Shown: positions 17,910 to 27,028, counted from the stretch's first letter. The stretch: 63,342 nucleotides of DNA from Streptomyces olivaceus (GCF_000721235.1 NZ_JOFH01000049.1:1-63342); one strand, 5' to 3'. The notes: generated by a model not told the origin, from the sequence alone. Translations and numbers: made by a program.

Positions 17910-20474
17910 ATGACCGAGAGCGCGCACGCCGAGGGAAGCGCCGGGGAGCGGGCGGACCGGGCGGCGGCCGGAGTGCGGGCGGACCGGGCGGCGGCCGGAG
18001 TGTGGTCGGGCAGCTGGGTCGCCGAGCGGCTCGGCGTCGAACTCGCCGGTGACGAGGCGCTGCCCGCCCTGCTCGGGCTGGCCCTGCGCCGCAACCCCAG
18101 GCGCGCGCACCTGCTCGTCTCCAACGTGCTCGGCAAGCACGTCCCGCAGTCGCCCTCCGTCGTGTACGGCCACGGTGTCGCCCTCGGCCGCCGGGTCCGC
18201 GACCTGCTCGGCGCCGAGGAGGCCGCACGCGCGGTGGTCCTCGGCTACGCGGAGACCGCCACCGGGCTCGGCCACTGCGTCGCCGACGGCCTGGGCCCCG
18301 CCGCCTACCTGCACTCCACCCGCCGCCCGGTCGCCGGGGTCGCCCGCGCGGGCGGCTTCGAGGAGTCCCACTCGCACGCGACCTCCCACCTGCTGCTGCC
18401 CCGGGATCCGGAGCTGCTCGCCGGGGACGGGCCGCTGGTCCTCGTCGACGACGAGTTCTCCACCGGCAACACCGTGCTCAACACCGTCCGCGCACTGCAC
18501 GAGCGCTACCCGCGCGAGCGGTACGTCGTCGTCGCCCTGGTCGACACGCGTTCGCCCGCCGACGCGGGCCGCCTCGAGGAGTTCGCCCGGGAGATCGGCG
18601 CCCGCGTCGACCTGGTGACGGCCGCCTCCGGCACGGTCCGGCTCCCGCCGGGAGTGCTGGAGAAGGGCCAGGAACTGGTCGCCCGCCACGAGGCCCCGCC
18701 CGTGGAGCCGCCCACGGAGTACAGCGGCGGGCCGAGCGCCCCGCCGGCCCGCCCGGGCCCGTCCGGCTCCGTGGCGCGCGTCGGGCTGCGCTGGCCGGAC
18801 GGCCTGCCCGACGGCGGGCGGCACGGGTTCACCACCGCCCACCGGGAGCGGCTGGAGGCCGCCCTCCCCGGCATGGCGGCGCGGATCGCCGAGGCGCTGC
18901 CCGCGGACGCCCGGCGCGTGCTCGTCCTCGGCTTCGAGGAGCTGATGTACGCGCCCCTCCGCCTGGCCCACGCGCTGGAGGAGACCACCGGCGCCGAGGT
19001 GCGTTACTCCACCACCACCCGCTCTCCCGTCCTCGCGGTCGACGACCCCGGCTACGCGATACGCACCCGCCTGGTCTTCCCCGCGCACGACGACCCGGCC
19101 GACGGCCCCGGCGAGCGCTACGCCTACAACGTCGCGGGCGCCGGATTCGACGCCGTCGTCGCCGTCGTCGACTCGGCCGCCGACACCCCCGCCCTGCACG
19201 CGCCCGACGGCCTGCCCGCCCGGCTCGCCGCCCACGTGCCGCACGTCCTGCTCGCGGTCGTCCCGTCGTACGTCCCCGGCGCCCCCCGAGCCCCGCACGC
19301 CCCTGAAAGGCCCTCCATGCTGCCCGAGCCGCTGCGCGGCCCCGCGTTCTCCTCGTACGCGCCCGACGAGGTCGGGTGGCTGCTCCAGGACCTCTCGGAC
19401 GTCACGCTGGAGGCACCGACCGAGGAGCGCGAGGAGGCCATCCAGCGCGGCGGCGCGCACTACGCCGAGTCGCTGCCGGTGGAGTACCAGCCCAGCGAGC
19501 AGTACCAGCAGCTGTTCCACGCGGCCCTCGACACCTCCGCCGCCCGGCTCGCGCGCGCCGTCGGCGCCGTCACCGAGGTCGTGCTCACCGAGCGGTCGCC
19601 CCGCCCGGTCCTGGTCTCCCTCGCCCGCGCGGGCACCCCCGTCGGCGTCCTGATGCGCCGCTGGGCGCACTTCCGGCACGGCCTCGACCTGCCGCACTAC
19701 GCCGTGTCGATCGTCCGGGGCCGCGGCATCGACGCCAACGCGCTGCGCTGGCTGGCCGAGCACCACGACCCCGCCGACGTCGTCTTCGTCGACGGCTGGA
19801 CCGGCAAGGGCGCCATCACCCGCGAACTCGCCGCCGCGCTGCGCGACTTCGAGGACACCGACGGCGTCACCGGCTTCGACCCGGAGATCGCCGTACTGGC
19901 CGACCCCGGCTCCTGCGTACGCACCTACGGCACCCGCGACGACTTCCTCATCCCGTCCGCGTGCCTCAACTCCACGGTCTCCGGCCTGATCTCGCGCACC
20001 GTGCTCCGCGCCGACCTGGTCGGCCCGCACGACTTCCACGGCGCGAAGTTCTACCGCGAACTCGCCGCCGCCGACCTGTCGCCGGCCTTCCTCGACGCCG
20101 TCTCCGCCCGCTTCCCCGACGTCACGGACGCCGTCGACGCCCAGGCCAAGGAACTCCTGTCCGCGGACCGCGCCCCCACCTGGGAGGGCTGGGCCGCCGT
20201 CGAGCGGATCAGCGAGGAGTACGGCATCCACGACGTGAACCTCGTCAAGCCCGGCGTCGGCGAGACCACCCGCGTGATGCTGCGCCGCGTCCCCTGGAAG
20301 GTGCTGGCCCGGGCCGGCGCGGGCGCCGACCTGGACCACGTACGCCTGCTGGCCGAGCAGCGGGGCGTACCCGTGGAGGAGGTCGACGACCTGCCGTACA
20401 CCTGCGTCGGGCTGATCCACCCCCGGTACACGCGGGGCGCGACCGGCGCCGACGGCCGGGCGGTGGCGCTCTGA
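17910..20474 (+). CDS. Fused phosphoribosyltransferase (PRTase/TRSP) and StiP/PELOTA protein
   Basis: This 854-residue protein has two halves. Residues ~35-460 form an orotate-PRTase-like enzyme with PRPP loop VLVDDEFSTGNT near 177-188, followed by a TRSP-type segment. Residues 470-854 form a StiP-type domain, itself PRTase-like with VFVDGWTGKGAI near 625, ending in a PELOTA-like RNA-binding region. In many bacteria these are separate proteins. The start at 17910 has GGGAGG nine bases upstream; the ATG at 17838 lacks one. An internal in-frame ATG at 19317 with GAAAGG six bases upstream could start the second half alone. Confidence 0.85.
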   Translation: MTESAHAEGSAGERADRAAAGVRADRAAAGVWSGSWVAERLGVELAGDEALPALLGLALRRNPRRAHLLVSNVLGKHVPQSPSVVYGHGVALGRRVRDLLGAEEAARAVVLGYAETATGLGHCVADGLGPAAYLHSTRRPVAGVARAGGFEESHSHATSHLLLPRDPELLAGDGPLVLVDDEFSTGNTVLNTVRALHERYPRERYVVVALVDTRSPADAGRLEEFAREIGARVDLVTAASGTVRLPPGVLEKGQELVARHEAPPVEPPTEYSGGPSAPPARPGPSGSVARVGLRWPDGLPDGGRHGFTTAHRERLEAALPGMAARIAEALPADARRVLVLGFEELMYAPLRLAHALEETTGAEVRYSTTTRSPVLAVDDPGYAIRTRLVFPAHDDPADGPGERYAYNVAGAGFDAVVAVVDSAADTPALHAPDGLPARLAAHVPHVLLAVVPSYVPGAPRAPHAPERPSMLPEPLRGPAFSSYAPDEVGWLLQDLSDVTLEAPTEEREEAIQRGGAHYAESLPVEYQPSEQYQQLFHAALDTSAARLARAVGAVTEVVLTERSPRPVLVSLARAGTPVGVLMRRWAHFRHGLDLPHYAVSIVRGRGIDANALRWLAEHHDPADVVFVDGWTGKGAITRELAAALRDFEDTDGVTGFDPEIAVLADPGSCVRTYGTRDDFLIPSACLNSTVSGLISRTVLRADLVGPHDFHGAKFYRELAAADLSPAFLDAVSARFPDVTDAVDAQAKELLSADRAPTWEGWAAVERISEEYGIHDVNLVKPGVGETTRVMLRRVPWKVLARAGAGADLDHVRLLAEQRGVPVEEVDDLPYTCVGLIHPRYTRGATGADGRAVAL
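17949..18002 (+). repeat. 27-bp perfect tandem duplication in the PRTase N-terminus
   Basis: Two identical 27-bp units (17949-17975 and 17976-18002) encode RADRAAAGV twice in the disordered leader of the fused protein. The duplication is in frame. Confidence 0.9.
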
Positions 20475-21313
20475 TGCCGGTCCTCGTCGCCAGCGACCTC
20501 GACCGCACGCTGATCTACTCGGCGGCGGCGCTCGGGCTGACCATGCCCGACCTGAGGGCACCCCGGCTGCTCTGCGTGGAGGTCTACGAGAGCAGACCCC
20601 TGTCCTACCTGACCGAGACGGCCGCCCGGCTGCTGACCGAACTCGGCGACACGGCGGTCTTCGTGCCGACCACCACGCGGACCCGCAAGCAGTACCAGCG
20701 GATCAACCTCCCCGGCCCCCCGCCCGAGTACGCGATCTGCGCCAACGGCGGCCACCTGCTTGTGGACGGTGTCTCCGACCCCGCCTGGCACGCCCGGGTG
20801 ACCGCGCGGCTGGCCGACGAGTGCGCCTCGCTCGCCGAGGTCCGCGACCACCTGACGGCCACCGCCGACCCGCTGTGGGTACGCAAGCACCGGGTCGCCG
20901 AGGACCTCTTCGCCTACCTCGTCGTCGAACGCGAACTGCTGCCCGAGGACTGGGTGAAGGAACTCGCCGTGTGGGCCGAGAACCGCGGCTGGACCGTGTC
21001 CCTGCAGGGCCGCAAGATCTACGCCGTCCCCAAGCCGCTCACCAAGAGCGCCGCCGTGCGCGAGGTCGCCCGCCGCACCGGCGCCGAACTCACCCTCGCC
21101 GCCGGGGACTCGCTCCTCGACGCCGACCTGCTGCTCGCGGCCGACCGCGGCTGGCGCCCCGGCCACGGCGAACTGGCCGACTCCGGCTGGACGGCTCCGG
21201 TGGTCGGCGCCCTGCCCGAGCGCGGTGTGCTGGCCGGTGAGCGGATCCTGCGGGAGTTCCTGCGAGCGGCCGGTGCGGCCGGCGTGGCTGGTGCGGCGGG
21301 TCAGGCTCCCTGA
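20474..21313 (+). CDS. HAD family phosphatase of the Ter biosynthetic module
   Basis: This 279-residue haloacid-dehalogenase-fold protein has motif I SDLDRTL (D8 and D10), a Cof-type cap, and late GDSLLDADLL (motif IV). It is expected to remove a phosphate from the product of the adjacent PRTase. The ATG overlaps the upstream stop by one base (TGATG), indicating translational coupling. The 3' end overlaps the convergent dedA gene by 13 bases. The ATP-grasp enzyme that often accompanies this set is not in the window. Confidence 0.85.
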   Translation: MPVLVASDLDRTLIYSAAALGLTMPDLRAPRLLCVEVYESRPLSYLTETAARLLTELGDTAVFVPTTTRTRKQYQRINLPGPPPEYAICANGGHLLVDGVSDPAWHARVTARLADECASLAEVRDHLTATADPLWVRKHRVAEDLFAYLVVERELLPEDWVKELAVWAENRGWTVSLQGRKIYAVPKPLTKSAAVREVARRTGAELTLAAGDSLLDADLLLAADRGWRPGHGELADSGWTAPVVGALPERGVLAGERILREFLRAAGAAGVAGAAGQAP

Positions 21314-21981
21314 CCCCGGCGCTGCCCCCGGCGGCCGGTGCCCGGCCGCAGCAGCCGCAGGACGACGAAGACCAGCAGCGCCAGGGCGGCGACGGCGAGG
21401 ATCACCTTCGAGTACGTGGAGGCGATGCCGGAGACCTCTGACCAGTTGTCGCCCAGCGCATAGCCGGCGAGCACGAACACGGTGTTCCAGATGGCGCTGC
21501 CCAGCGTGGTCAGGGCCAGGAAGGCGGGCAGCCGCATCCGCTCCACGCCCGCCGGTACGGAGATCAGGCTGCGGAAGATCGGGATCATCCGGCCGAAGAA
21601 CACGGCCTTGGTCCCGTGCCTGAGGAACCACGCCTCCGTCTTCTCGATGTCGGACACCTTCACCAGCGGCAGCTTCGCGGCGATCGCCACCGTGCGGTCC
21701 CGGCCGAGGAGCGCGCCGACCCCGTACAGGGCCAGCGCGCCGATCACCGATCCCGCCGTCGTCCACAGCAGGACGGCGATCAGGTTCATCCGGCCGGAGG
21801 CCGCGGCGAACCCGGCGAGCGGAAGGATCACCTCGCTCGGCAGGGGAGGGAAGAGGTTCTCCAGTGCGATGGCGAGACCGGCGCCCGGCGCGCCGAGCGC
21901 GTCCATCAGGTCGTTGATCCACTGCGGTGCCGCACCGCTGTCCGCGGCCGGCTGCGCTGCGATGGCTGTCATGACGGCCAC
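21301..21981 (-). CDS. DedA family membrane protein
   Basis: This 226-residue protein is of the DedA/VTT superfamily. The early ENLFPPLPSEVILPLAG motif and central GRMIPIFRSLISVPAG motif (with the conserved Arg) are diagnostic, and about five hydrophobic helices follow the family layout. DedA proteins act in membrane homeostasis, probably as lipid or undecaprenyl-phosphate flippases. The GTG at 21981 or ATG at 21972 could be the start; neither has a clear ribosome site. Confidence 0.9.
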   Translation of the reverse strand: MAVMTAIAAQPAADSGAAPQWINDLMDALGAPGAGLAIALENLFPPLPSEVILPLAGFAAASGRMNLIAVLLWTTAGSVIGALALYGVGALLGRDRTVAIAAKLPLVKVSDIEKTEAWFLRHGTKAVFFGRMIPIFRSLISVPAGVERMRLPAFLALTTLGSAIWNTVFVLAGYALGDNWSEVSGIASTYSKVILAVAALALLVFVVLRLLRPGTGRRGQRRGQGA

Positions 21982-22121
21982 GCTAGGGACGCGCAGCTGA
22001 AGGGAGCCTGAGGAAGGCAGGGGGCCTGGTCCGCGGAAGACCAGGTGACCGGCGGCCCCGGCCGGGCTCGGCGGTCCCGGCGGCCCCAGTGGCCCGGCGG
22101 GCTCGTCGGGCCCGGGGCGGC

Positions 22122-22346
22122 TCAGCCGCAGCAGCCGCCTCCGCAGCAGCCGCCACCGCCACCGCCACCCGGTGACGGGGCCGGTGCGGAGGCGGAGGCC
22201 GAGCCGCCGACCGCGACCGTCGACAGCAGCTTCACCGTGTCGTCGTGGCCCGCCGGGCAGGCGGCGGGGGCGGCGGACTCGGCCATGGGACGGCTCAGTT
22301 CGAAGGTGTCGCCGCAGCTGCGGCAGCGGTACTCGTAGCGAGGCAT
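22122..22346 (-). CDS. FmdB-type zinc ribbon protein
   Basis: This 74-residue protein begins MPRYEYRCRSCG, the FmdB signature. Zinc ligands are C8, C11, C30 and H34. The tail is unusual: a Gly run followed by CCGGGCCG, adding four cysteines at the extreme C-terminus. FmdB proteins are putative regulators of unknown function. The ATG at 22346 is the conserved family start. Confidence 0.85.
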   Translation of the reverse strand: MPRYEYRCRSCGDTFELSRPMAESAAPAACPAGHDDTVKLLSTVAVGGSASASAPAPSPGGGGGGGCCGGGCCG

Positions 22347-22420
22347 GCGCACAGGTTAGCCGCCACGGGCGGCGGGCGGTCAGCCCTTCGCCCCGAGGTC
22401 CGACACCCGTCGGCGGCCGG

Positions 22421-23884
22421 TCAGTTGCCCGCGCCGCGTTCCTCGCGGATGTGGGACACGACCTCCGCCACCGTCTGCCGGACCGCTTCCGTCTCCGTCA
22501 GGAAGTGCCAGTAGTCGGGGTGCCGGCCCTCCAGCGTGGCGATCGCCCGCTCCAGCCGGGCCACGGCCTCGTCGAGCGGGCGCGCGTGCCGGGGATCGGG
22601 GGTGCTGCGTCCGGCCATGGCCAGGCGCTGGGCGTCGCGGACCGCGAAACGGGTGCGCTCGATCTCCTGCTGCGGGTCCTTCTGCACGGCGTTGAGCTGC
22701 CGCAGCCGGTCGCCGGCCGCCGAGACGGCCTCGTCGGTCGAGTTCAGCAGCGCGCGCACCGTCGAGAGCAGGGCGGTGGCGTCGGGCCAGCGCTGTTCGT
22801 CGCGGGCGGTCTGCGCCTCGGCCAGTTTCCGCTCGGCCTGCCGGACGGACTCGGCGGCCTGGGCCGGCACCTGCTGGAGGTCCTGCCAGCAGGCGGCGGT
22901 GAACCGGCGGCGCAGCTCGCTCAGGACCGGGTCGACCTGGCCGGTGCGGGTGGTCAGGGCCTGGGCGCGGGTGCGCAGGGAGGTCAGCCGGTGGCCGATC
23001 TCGGCGGCGCGTTCGGGCAGCCGCTCGGCTTCGGCGCGGACCGCCTCGGCCTCGCGGGTGACCCGTTCGGCCCGCTCCAGGGTCTGCGGGACGCCGTGCC
23101 GGCCCGCGCCCTCGTTGAGCCGGGTCAGCTCCGGGCCGAGGGCGGCGAGGCGGGAGGCGAGGTCGTCCGCCCGGAGCCCGGATCCGCGCGCCGCGTCCAG
23201 GGCGTTGGTGGCGGCGAGCAGGGCCTGCCGGGCGCGTTCGACGGCGGGTGCCAGGCGGGCCAGCTGGGTCTCGGCCTTGCCGAGCAGGGGTCCGAGCCCC
23301 TCGGCGAAGCGGTCCAGCTCCCGCTTGACCCGGCCCAGCTCGTCCTTGGCCGCGGTCAGTTCGGTCCGGGCGCGGGCGGCGGCCGACGCCTCCAGGTCGT
23401 CCCGGTCCAGGTCGTGGGCGTCGACGGCGCCGATGTACTGGTGGCTGGCCTCGTCGATGCGCCGGCCGAAGGTCTCGAAGTCGGTGACCGCGCGCCGGGC
23501 GGCGGGGGAGGAGTCCACCGCCGCGATCGTCTCTATCGAGATCCGCAGGTCCCGCTGGGCGGTGTCCAGCTCGTAGAACGCCGCCGCCGCGTCGTCCTTC
23601 GCGGCCTGCGCCTCGGCCCGCTGGCTCTCGGCCCGCCCGCCGAACCAGCGCCGGGTGCCGCCTCCGGCGAAGGCCGCGGGCAGCGCGAGCACGGCGAGCA
23701 GCGGCAGGCCCACCAGGACGAGCGTGTCACGCACCGCTGTCGTACGTCCTGCCGTCGCACGCCCTGCGGCGGCACGTCCCACCGTGTCGCGTTCCGCTCG
23801 GGGCGGGCGGCTCCGGCGGCGGTGCGGCGGGCGCGCGGCGCGCGGCACCATCGGCGAGTGCGGCTGCGATGGTGTCGCCGTCAC
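22421..23884 (-). CDS. Single-pass membrane protein with long coiled-coil domain
   Basis: This 487-residue protein has a basic disordered N-terminus, one transmembrane helix (about residues 54-75) and a ~400-residue helical region rich in Glu, Arg and Ala with heptad-like spacing. GGGAG upstream of the GTG at 23884 sets the start. I recognise no catalytic domain. It resembles hypothetical coiled-coil membrane proteins of streptomycetes, possibly structural or envelope-sensing. Confidence 0.75.
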   Translation of the reverse strand: MTATPSQPHSPMVPRAARPPHRRRSRPPRAERDTVGRAAAGRATAGRTTAVRDTLVLVGLPLLAVLALPAAFAGGGTRRWFGGRAESQRAEAQAAKDDAAAAFYELDTAQRDLRISIETIAAVDSSPAARRAVTDFETFGRRIDEASHQYIGAVDAHDLDRDDLEASAAARARTELTAAKDELGRVKRELDRFAEGLGPLLGKAETQLARLAPAVERARQALLAATNALDAARGSGLRADDLASRLAALGPELTRLNEGAGRHGVPQTLERAERVTREAEAVRAEAERLPERAAEIGHRLTSLRTRAQALTTRTGQVDPVLSELRRRFTAACWQDLQQVPAQAAESVRQAERKLAEAQTARDEQRWPDATALLSTVRALLNSTDEAVSAAGDRLRQLNAVQKDPQQEIERTRFAVRDAQRLAMAGRSTPDPRHARPLDEAVARLERAIATLEGRHPDYWHFLTETEAVRQTVAEVVSHIREERGAGN

Positions 23885-23955
23885 ATCACTCTCCCGTGTC
23901 GTCCGTCCTGCCCGGGTCCATTCTCCCACCCGTTGGGAACGAACACACGGGCCGG

Positions 23956-24726
23956 TCAGTTCGCGGTTCGGACCGTGACTTCGCCGTCCTTGGTCCGGGC
24001 GTTCACCACGTGGGCGCTGGTCTCGTCCTGCGGCACGGACACGTCGACCCCGCCGTCCTCGGTCTCCGCCGACACCTTGTACGTGGCCCGGGGCACGGTG
24101 ATCGACACGGAGCCGTCACCGCTGCGGGACTCCACCAGGTCGGGCACCGCCCCCAGCTCCAGGCGGACCGAGCCGTCCTCGGTGTGCGTCTTCACCCGGC
24201 GCGAGGAGACCTCGGCCCGCACGTAGCCGTCACCGGTGCGCAGCTCCAGCGGCCCGGAGGAGTCGGTGACGTGCACGGAGCCGTCGTCGGTACGGATGTC
24301 CAGGGCGTCCTCGAACCCGCTCGCCCGTACGCTGCCGTCGCCGTCCCTCACCTTGACGGCGACGCCCCGCGGCACCTCCACGCGGTGCTTGGCCGCGCAG
24401 TCGGCGATCACGCCGGAGCAGCGCATCCGCAGCTCCAGCCGGTCGCCGTCCATCTTCCAGGTGATCTCGGGGTCAGAGCCGATCGCGACCGACCCGGAGA
24501 ACCACCGGGTGACCTCGACCTTCCCGGCCGCCTGGTCGTCGGAGGCGACGATCTCCAGCGGGGAGTCGTCGGAGTCCACGGTGAGCGTGCTGCCCTTCAG
24601 GTCGAACGACCGGTGCTCGGGGTCCTTGTCGTCCGACGCGGAGGCGCAGGCGCTGAGCCCCGCGACGAGGACGACGACGGCACCGGCGGCGGCGAGCGCA
24701 CGGGCGGGAACGGTACGGGCGGGCAT
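23956..24726 (-). CDS. DUF4097 family lipoprotein
   Basis: This 256-residue exported lipoprotein has the lipobox LSAC, with lipidated C27. The mature part is a beta-helical DUF4097 domain with repeated (D)DGSV / GDGSV turns roughly every 20 residues (about 130-235). Such adhesin-like beta solenoids are usually envelope proteins of unknown function. It stands alone, upstream of the coiled-coil protein gene on the same strand with 71 bp between. Confidence 0.85.
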   Translation of the reverse strand: MPARTVPARALAAAGAVVVLVAGLSACASASDDKDPEHRSFDLKGSTLTVDSDDSPLEIVASDDQAAGKVEVTRWFSGSVAIGSDPEITWKMDGDRLELRMRCSGVIADCAAKHRVEVPRGVAVKVRDGDGSVRASGFEDALDIRTDDGSVHVTDSSGPLELRTGDGYVRAEVSSRRVKTHTEDGSVRLELGAVPDLVESRSGDGSVSITVPRATYKVSAETEDGGVDVSVPQDETSAHVVNARTKDGEVTVRTAN

Positions 24727-25038
24727 GGATGTCTCCCCCTGGGACGGACGACGAGGTGCCGCGCGCGGGGCCTTCCGGATTGCCGGACGGGCCGTGCCGA
24801 CGAGGCTCTACGACCGTACGGAGCACGGCACCGCAGCGGGATCCGGACCACTACCGGATCGGGGGTGGGGTTAACCCCCGAGCCGGGTCCCGCTCCGGGT
24901 CCGCCGGGTCCGGTCGCGGGCCCGCCGGGTCCGAGCCGTCCGTGCCATGCCCGAGCCGGGTCCGGCCGGGCCGACGGCAGCGCCGCCGACGCGCTTGCCG
25001 GGCAGTGCTCGGGGCCATGTAGGCTGTCGACTCGTCCT
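24727..25038. other. Intergenic region before tRNA-Val
   Basis: These 312 bases hold the lipoprotein promoter and the tRNA promoter. I see a perfect 12-bp palindrome GGGGTTAACCCC (24867-24878) and several CCGGGTCCG direct repeats (24880-24975), but no gene. Confidence 0.5.
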
Positions 25039-25113
<75 letters not shown>

Positions 25114-25141
25114 GGACCGGCGCCGCAGCCGTCGGTGCACA

Positions 25142-25169
25142 GGCCCCCGGAATGCTCCCGGGGGCCTTT
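25142..25169 (+). terminator. Intrinsic terminator of tRNA-Val
   Basis: GGCCCCCGG (25142-25150) pairs with CCGGGGGCC (25158-25166), followed by TTT. It can also end transcription of the convergent 117-residue ORF. Confidence 0.75.
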
Positions 25170-25181
25170 CGCGTGCTCCCG

Positions 25182-25535
25182 TCAGGCGTCGTCCCCGTCC
25201 GGGGGCCGAGGCGCCTCGTGGGTGCGCTTGAGCGCCGACCGGGCCTGCACCTGGTCGGCGCCGGTCGTCTCCGACCAGTAGCGATGGGTGCTGACGAACA
25301 CGGCCAGCTCGCGCTCGCGCTGCCGGAGCTTCTCGACCTCGGCCTGCTCGTCCTCCGACCAGCCGGGGGAGGCGGGGCGTTCGACCTTGCGCCAGCCGTT
25401 GTCGTCGCTGAATCCGTCCAGGGGCTCGACGGACCAGGGAAGTCTCTTCAACAGGGCCGCCAGCTCGGCCCGGACCTGATGCAGTTCCTCCTGACCGGCG
25501 AGGAGGTCACTGGGGAAGTCATAGGTCGTTGCCAC
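25182..25535 (-). CDS. Conserved hypothetical protein, 117 residues
   Basis: This small charged protein has an N-terminal helical part (SDLLAGQEELHQVRAELAALL) and a Trp-containing middle (GWRKVERPASPGW). I do not recognise a named domain. Codon use and high GC at third positions support it as real. The GTG start at 25535 has AGGAG eleven bases upstream, so spacing is loose. It is convergent with tRNA-Val. Confidence 0.6.
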   Translation of the reverse strand: MATTYDFPSDLLAGQEELHQVRAELAALLKRLPWSVEPLDGFSDDNGWRKVERPASPGWSEDEQAEVEKLRQRERELAVFVSTHRYWSETTGADQVQARSALKRTHEAPRPPDGDDA

Positions 25536-25732
25536 CCCTCAATGATACTCCTGTTCGATTTTGAGGCGCGCGTTCCCTTCGGGGATTCACGCGAACGGAT
25601 GGCCTCCGCGCGTTGTCGTACCCCTGCCCTACCGTGAAACAAAGGGGCGGTGTGGACGACCGGACCGGGGCCGGACCGGGGCCCGACCGGACCGGCGGAA
25701 GCCGTGCCGCTGACGAGGGGAGAGACGACGCC

Positions 25733-25972
25733 ATGTGCCGCAGCATCAAGACACTGCGCCCGCCCGCGCTGCCGGAAGAGGCCACCGAGGACGAGATGAG
25801 GGCAGCCGCCCTCCAGTACGTGCGCAAGGTGTCCGGATTCCGCGCACCCGCCGCGCACAACGAGGAAGTGTTCGAACAGGCGGTGGAGGCCGTCACCCGG
25901 GCCACCGCCGAGCTGCTGGCCGGCCTGGAGATACGGGGAGGCGCGGGCGGCACACGGCGAGCGGCGTCCTGA
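25733..25972 (+). CDS. DUF2277 family protein
   Basis: This 79-residue protein begins MCRSIKTLRPPALPEEATEDE, the DUF2277 signature, and keeps the central AALQYVRKVSGFRAP motif. The function is unknown. The ATG at 25733 has GGGGAG about ten bases upstream; the longer upstream frame is not conserved family sequence. Confidence 0.9.
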   Translation: MCRSIKTLRPPALPEEATEDEMRAAALQYVRKVSGFRAPAAHNEEVFEQAVEAVTRATAELLAGLEIRGGAGGTRRAAS

Positions 25973-26042
25973 CGCCGCGGCGTGGTCGCCGCCCGGCCGG
26001 GGGAGTCTGTCCGGCCGGGGAAGCCCGCCCGCCGTCCGGCCG

Positions 26043-26684
26043 CTACGCGGCTTCCGACGCCCGGGGCTGGCGGCGCACCAGGAACGCCGCGCCCGCCCCG
26101 GCGCCGAACAGCGCCGCCAGGGACACCCCCGCCGCCAGCCATGTCGCGCCGAGCCACTGGCCGCCGAAGTAGCCGAGGGCGACGCTGTACGCGGCCCAGG
26201 CCAGGCCGGCGAGGGCCGACCAGGGGAGGAAGTCGCGGATCCGGCGGTGCGCCGCGCCCGCGACCAGGGAGACGATCGAGCGGCCGGCCGGGGCGAAGCG
26301 GGCGAGCACCACCAGGGCGCCGCCGCCTCGCGCGAGGGCCCCGCCAAGACGTTCCTGCGCCGTGGTCAGCCGGCGGGAACGGGCGATCGCGCGGTCCAGA
26401 CGCGGCCCGCCGCGCCAGGCGAGCCGGAAGACGGCCAGGTCGCCGAGGACGGAGGCGGTCGTCGCGCACAGGGTCAGGATCAGGATGTCCGGCACGTTCT
26501 CAGGGACCCGCCCGGCGGCCGCGGCGCCCGATCCGGCGGCCGCGGCCGTGGCGGCGGTGATCACCAGGACGCCGCTCGGCAGTACCGGCAGGAAGATGTC
26601 GAGGAGCACCGAGACGGCCACCAGCGCATAGATCCATGGGCTGCTGACCAGCGCTCCGACGCTTCCCAGACTCTCGACCACCAC
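26043..26684 (-). CDS. DedA/VTT family membrane protein (second, divergent)
   Basis: This 213-residue VTT-domain protein has an early DIFLPVLPSGVLVI motif in place of the usual E-x-x-PPLPSE, and a central ARFAPAGRSIVSLVAGAAH with the conserved Arg. Four or five helices are predicted by eye. It is more divergent than the copy at 21301. It is probably a lipid-handling membrane protein. The upstream gap leads to the MITE-like element. Confidence 0.8.
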   Translation of the reverse strand: MVVESLGSVGALVSSPWIYALVAVSVLLDIFLPVLPSGVLVITAATAAAAGSGAAAAGRVPENVPDILILTLCATTASVLGDLAVFRLAWRGGPRLDRAIARSRRLTTAQERLGGALARGGGALVVLARFAPAGRSIVSLVAGAAHRRIRDFLPWSALAGLAWAAYSVALGYFGGQWLGATWLAAGVSLAALFGAGAGAAFLVRRQPRASEAA

Positions 26685-26840
26685 AACTCCCCGTTACGTC
26701 CCCCGTGGGCCGGACCGTGCCGCGCGACGCGGGGACGGCAGGGCGGCCTATGACAGCCATACAGCGTACGCGTGGGCTGTGACAGAGGAGCATAGGGGCT
26801 CGGGTGTCCGTTCGTCGCACACGGCGGCGGTGCCTCCCCT

Positions 26841-26997
26841 AGGGCCTGTCGTCACATTCCCGTCTGCCCGGCGACGCCATGCACGCACTCTCGCCGCACC
26901 GGGCGCCGACCACGTACAACCAGTACGCCGGTCGACGCCCCCTGACGCCGCCGGGCCCGCCCTTCGGGCGGACGACGGGAATGTGACGACAGGCCCT
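26841..26997. mobile_element. 157-bp MITE-like element with 24-bp perfect terminal inverted repeats
   Basis: The left end 26841-26864 (begins AGGGCCTGTCGTCACA) is the exact reverse complement of the right end 26974-26997. T precedes and A follows the element, so each boundary carries TA, as expected for IS630/Tc1-mariner-type TA targets. There is no coding capacity inside. A 34-bp internal segment (26871-26904) recurs inverted at 30488-30521. Confidence 0.8.
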
Positions 26998-27028
26998 ACG
27001 GGCGAGGCATCGCCGCCGTGTGGTCGGG

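Noticed and set aside
16470..20561. A 1363-codon open frame on the minus strand across the Ter biosynthetic genes
   Set aside because: It is antisense to three genes with clear family motifs; its translation is low-complexity Gly/Arg/Val sequence caused by high GC at third positions.
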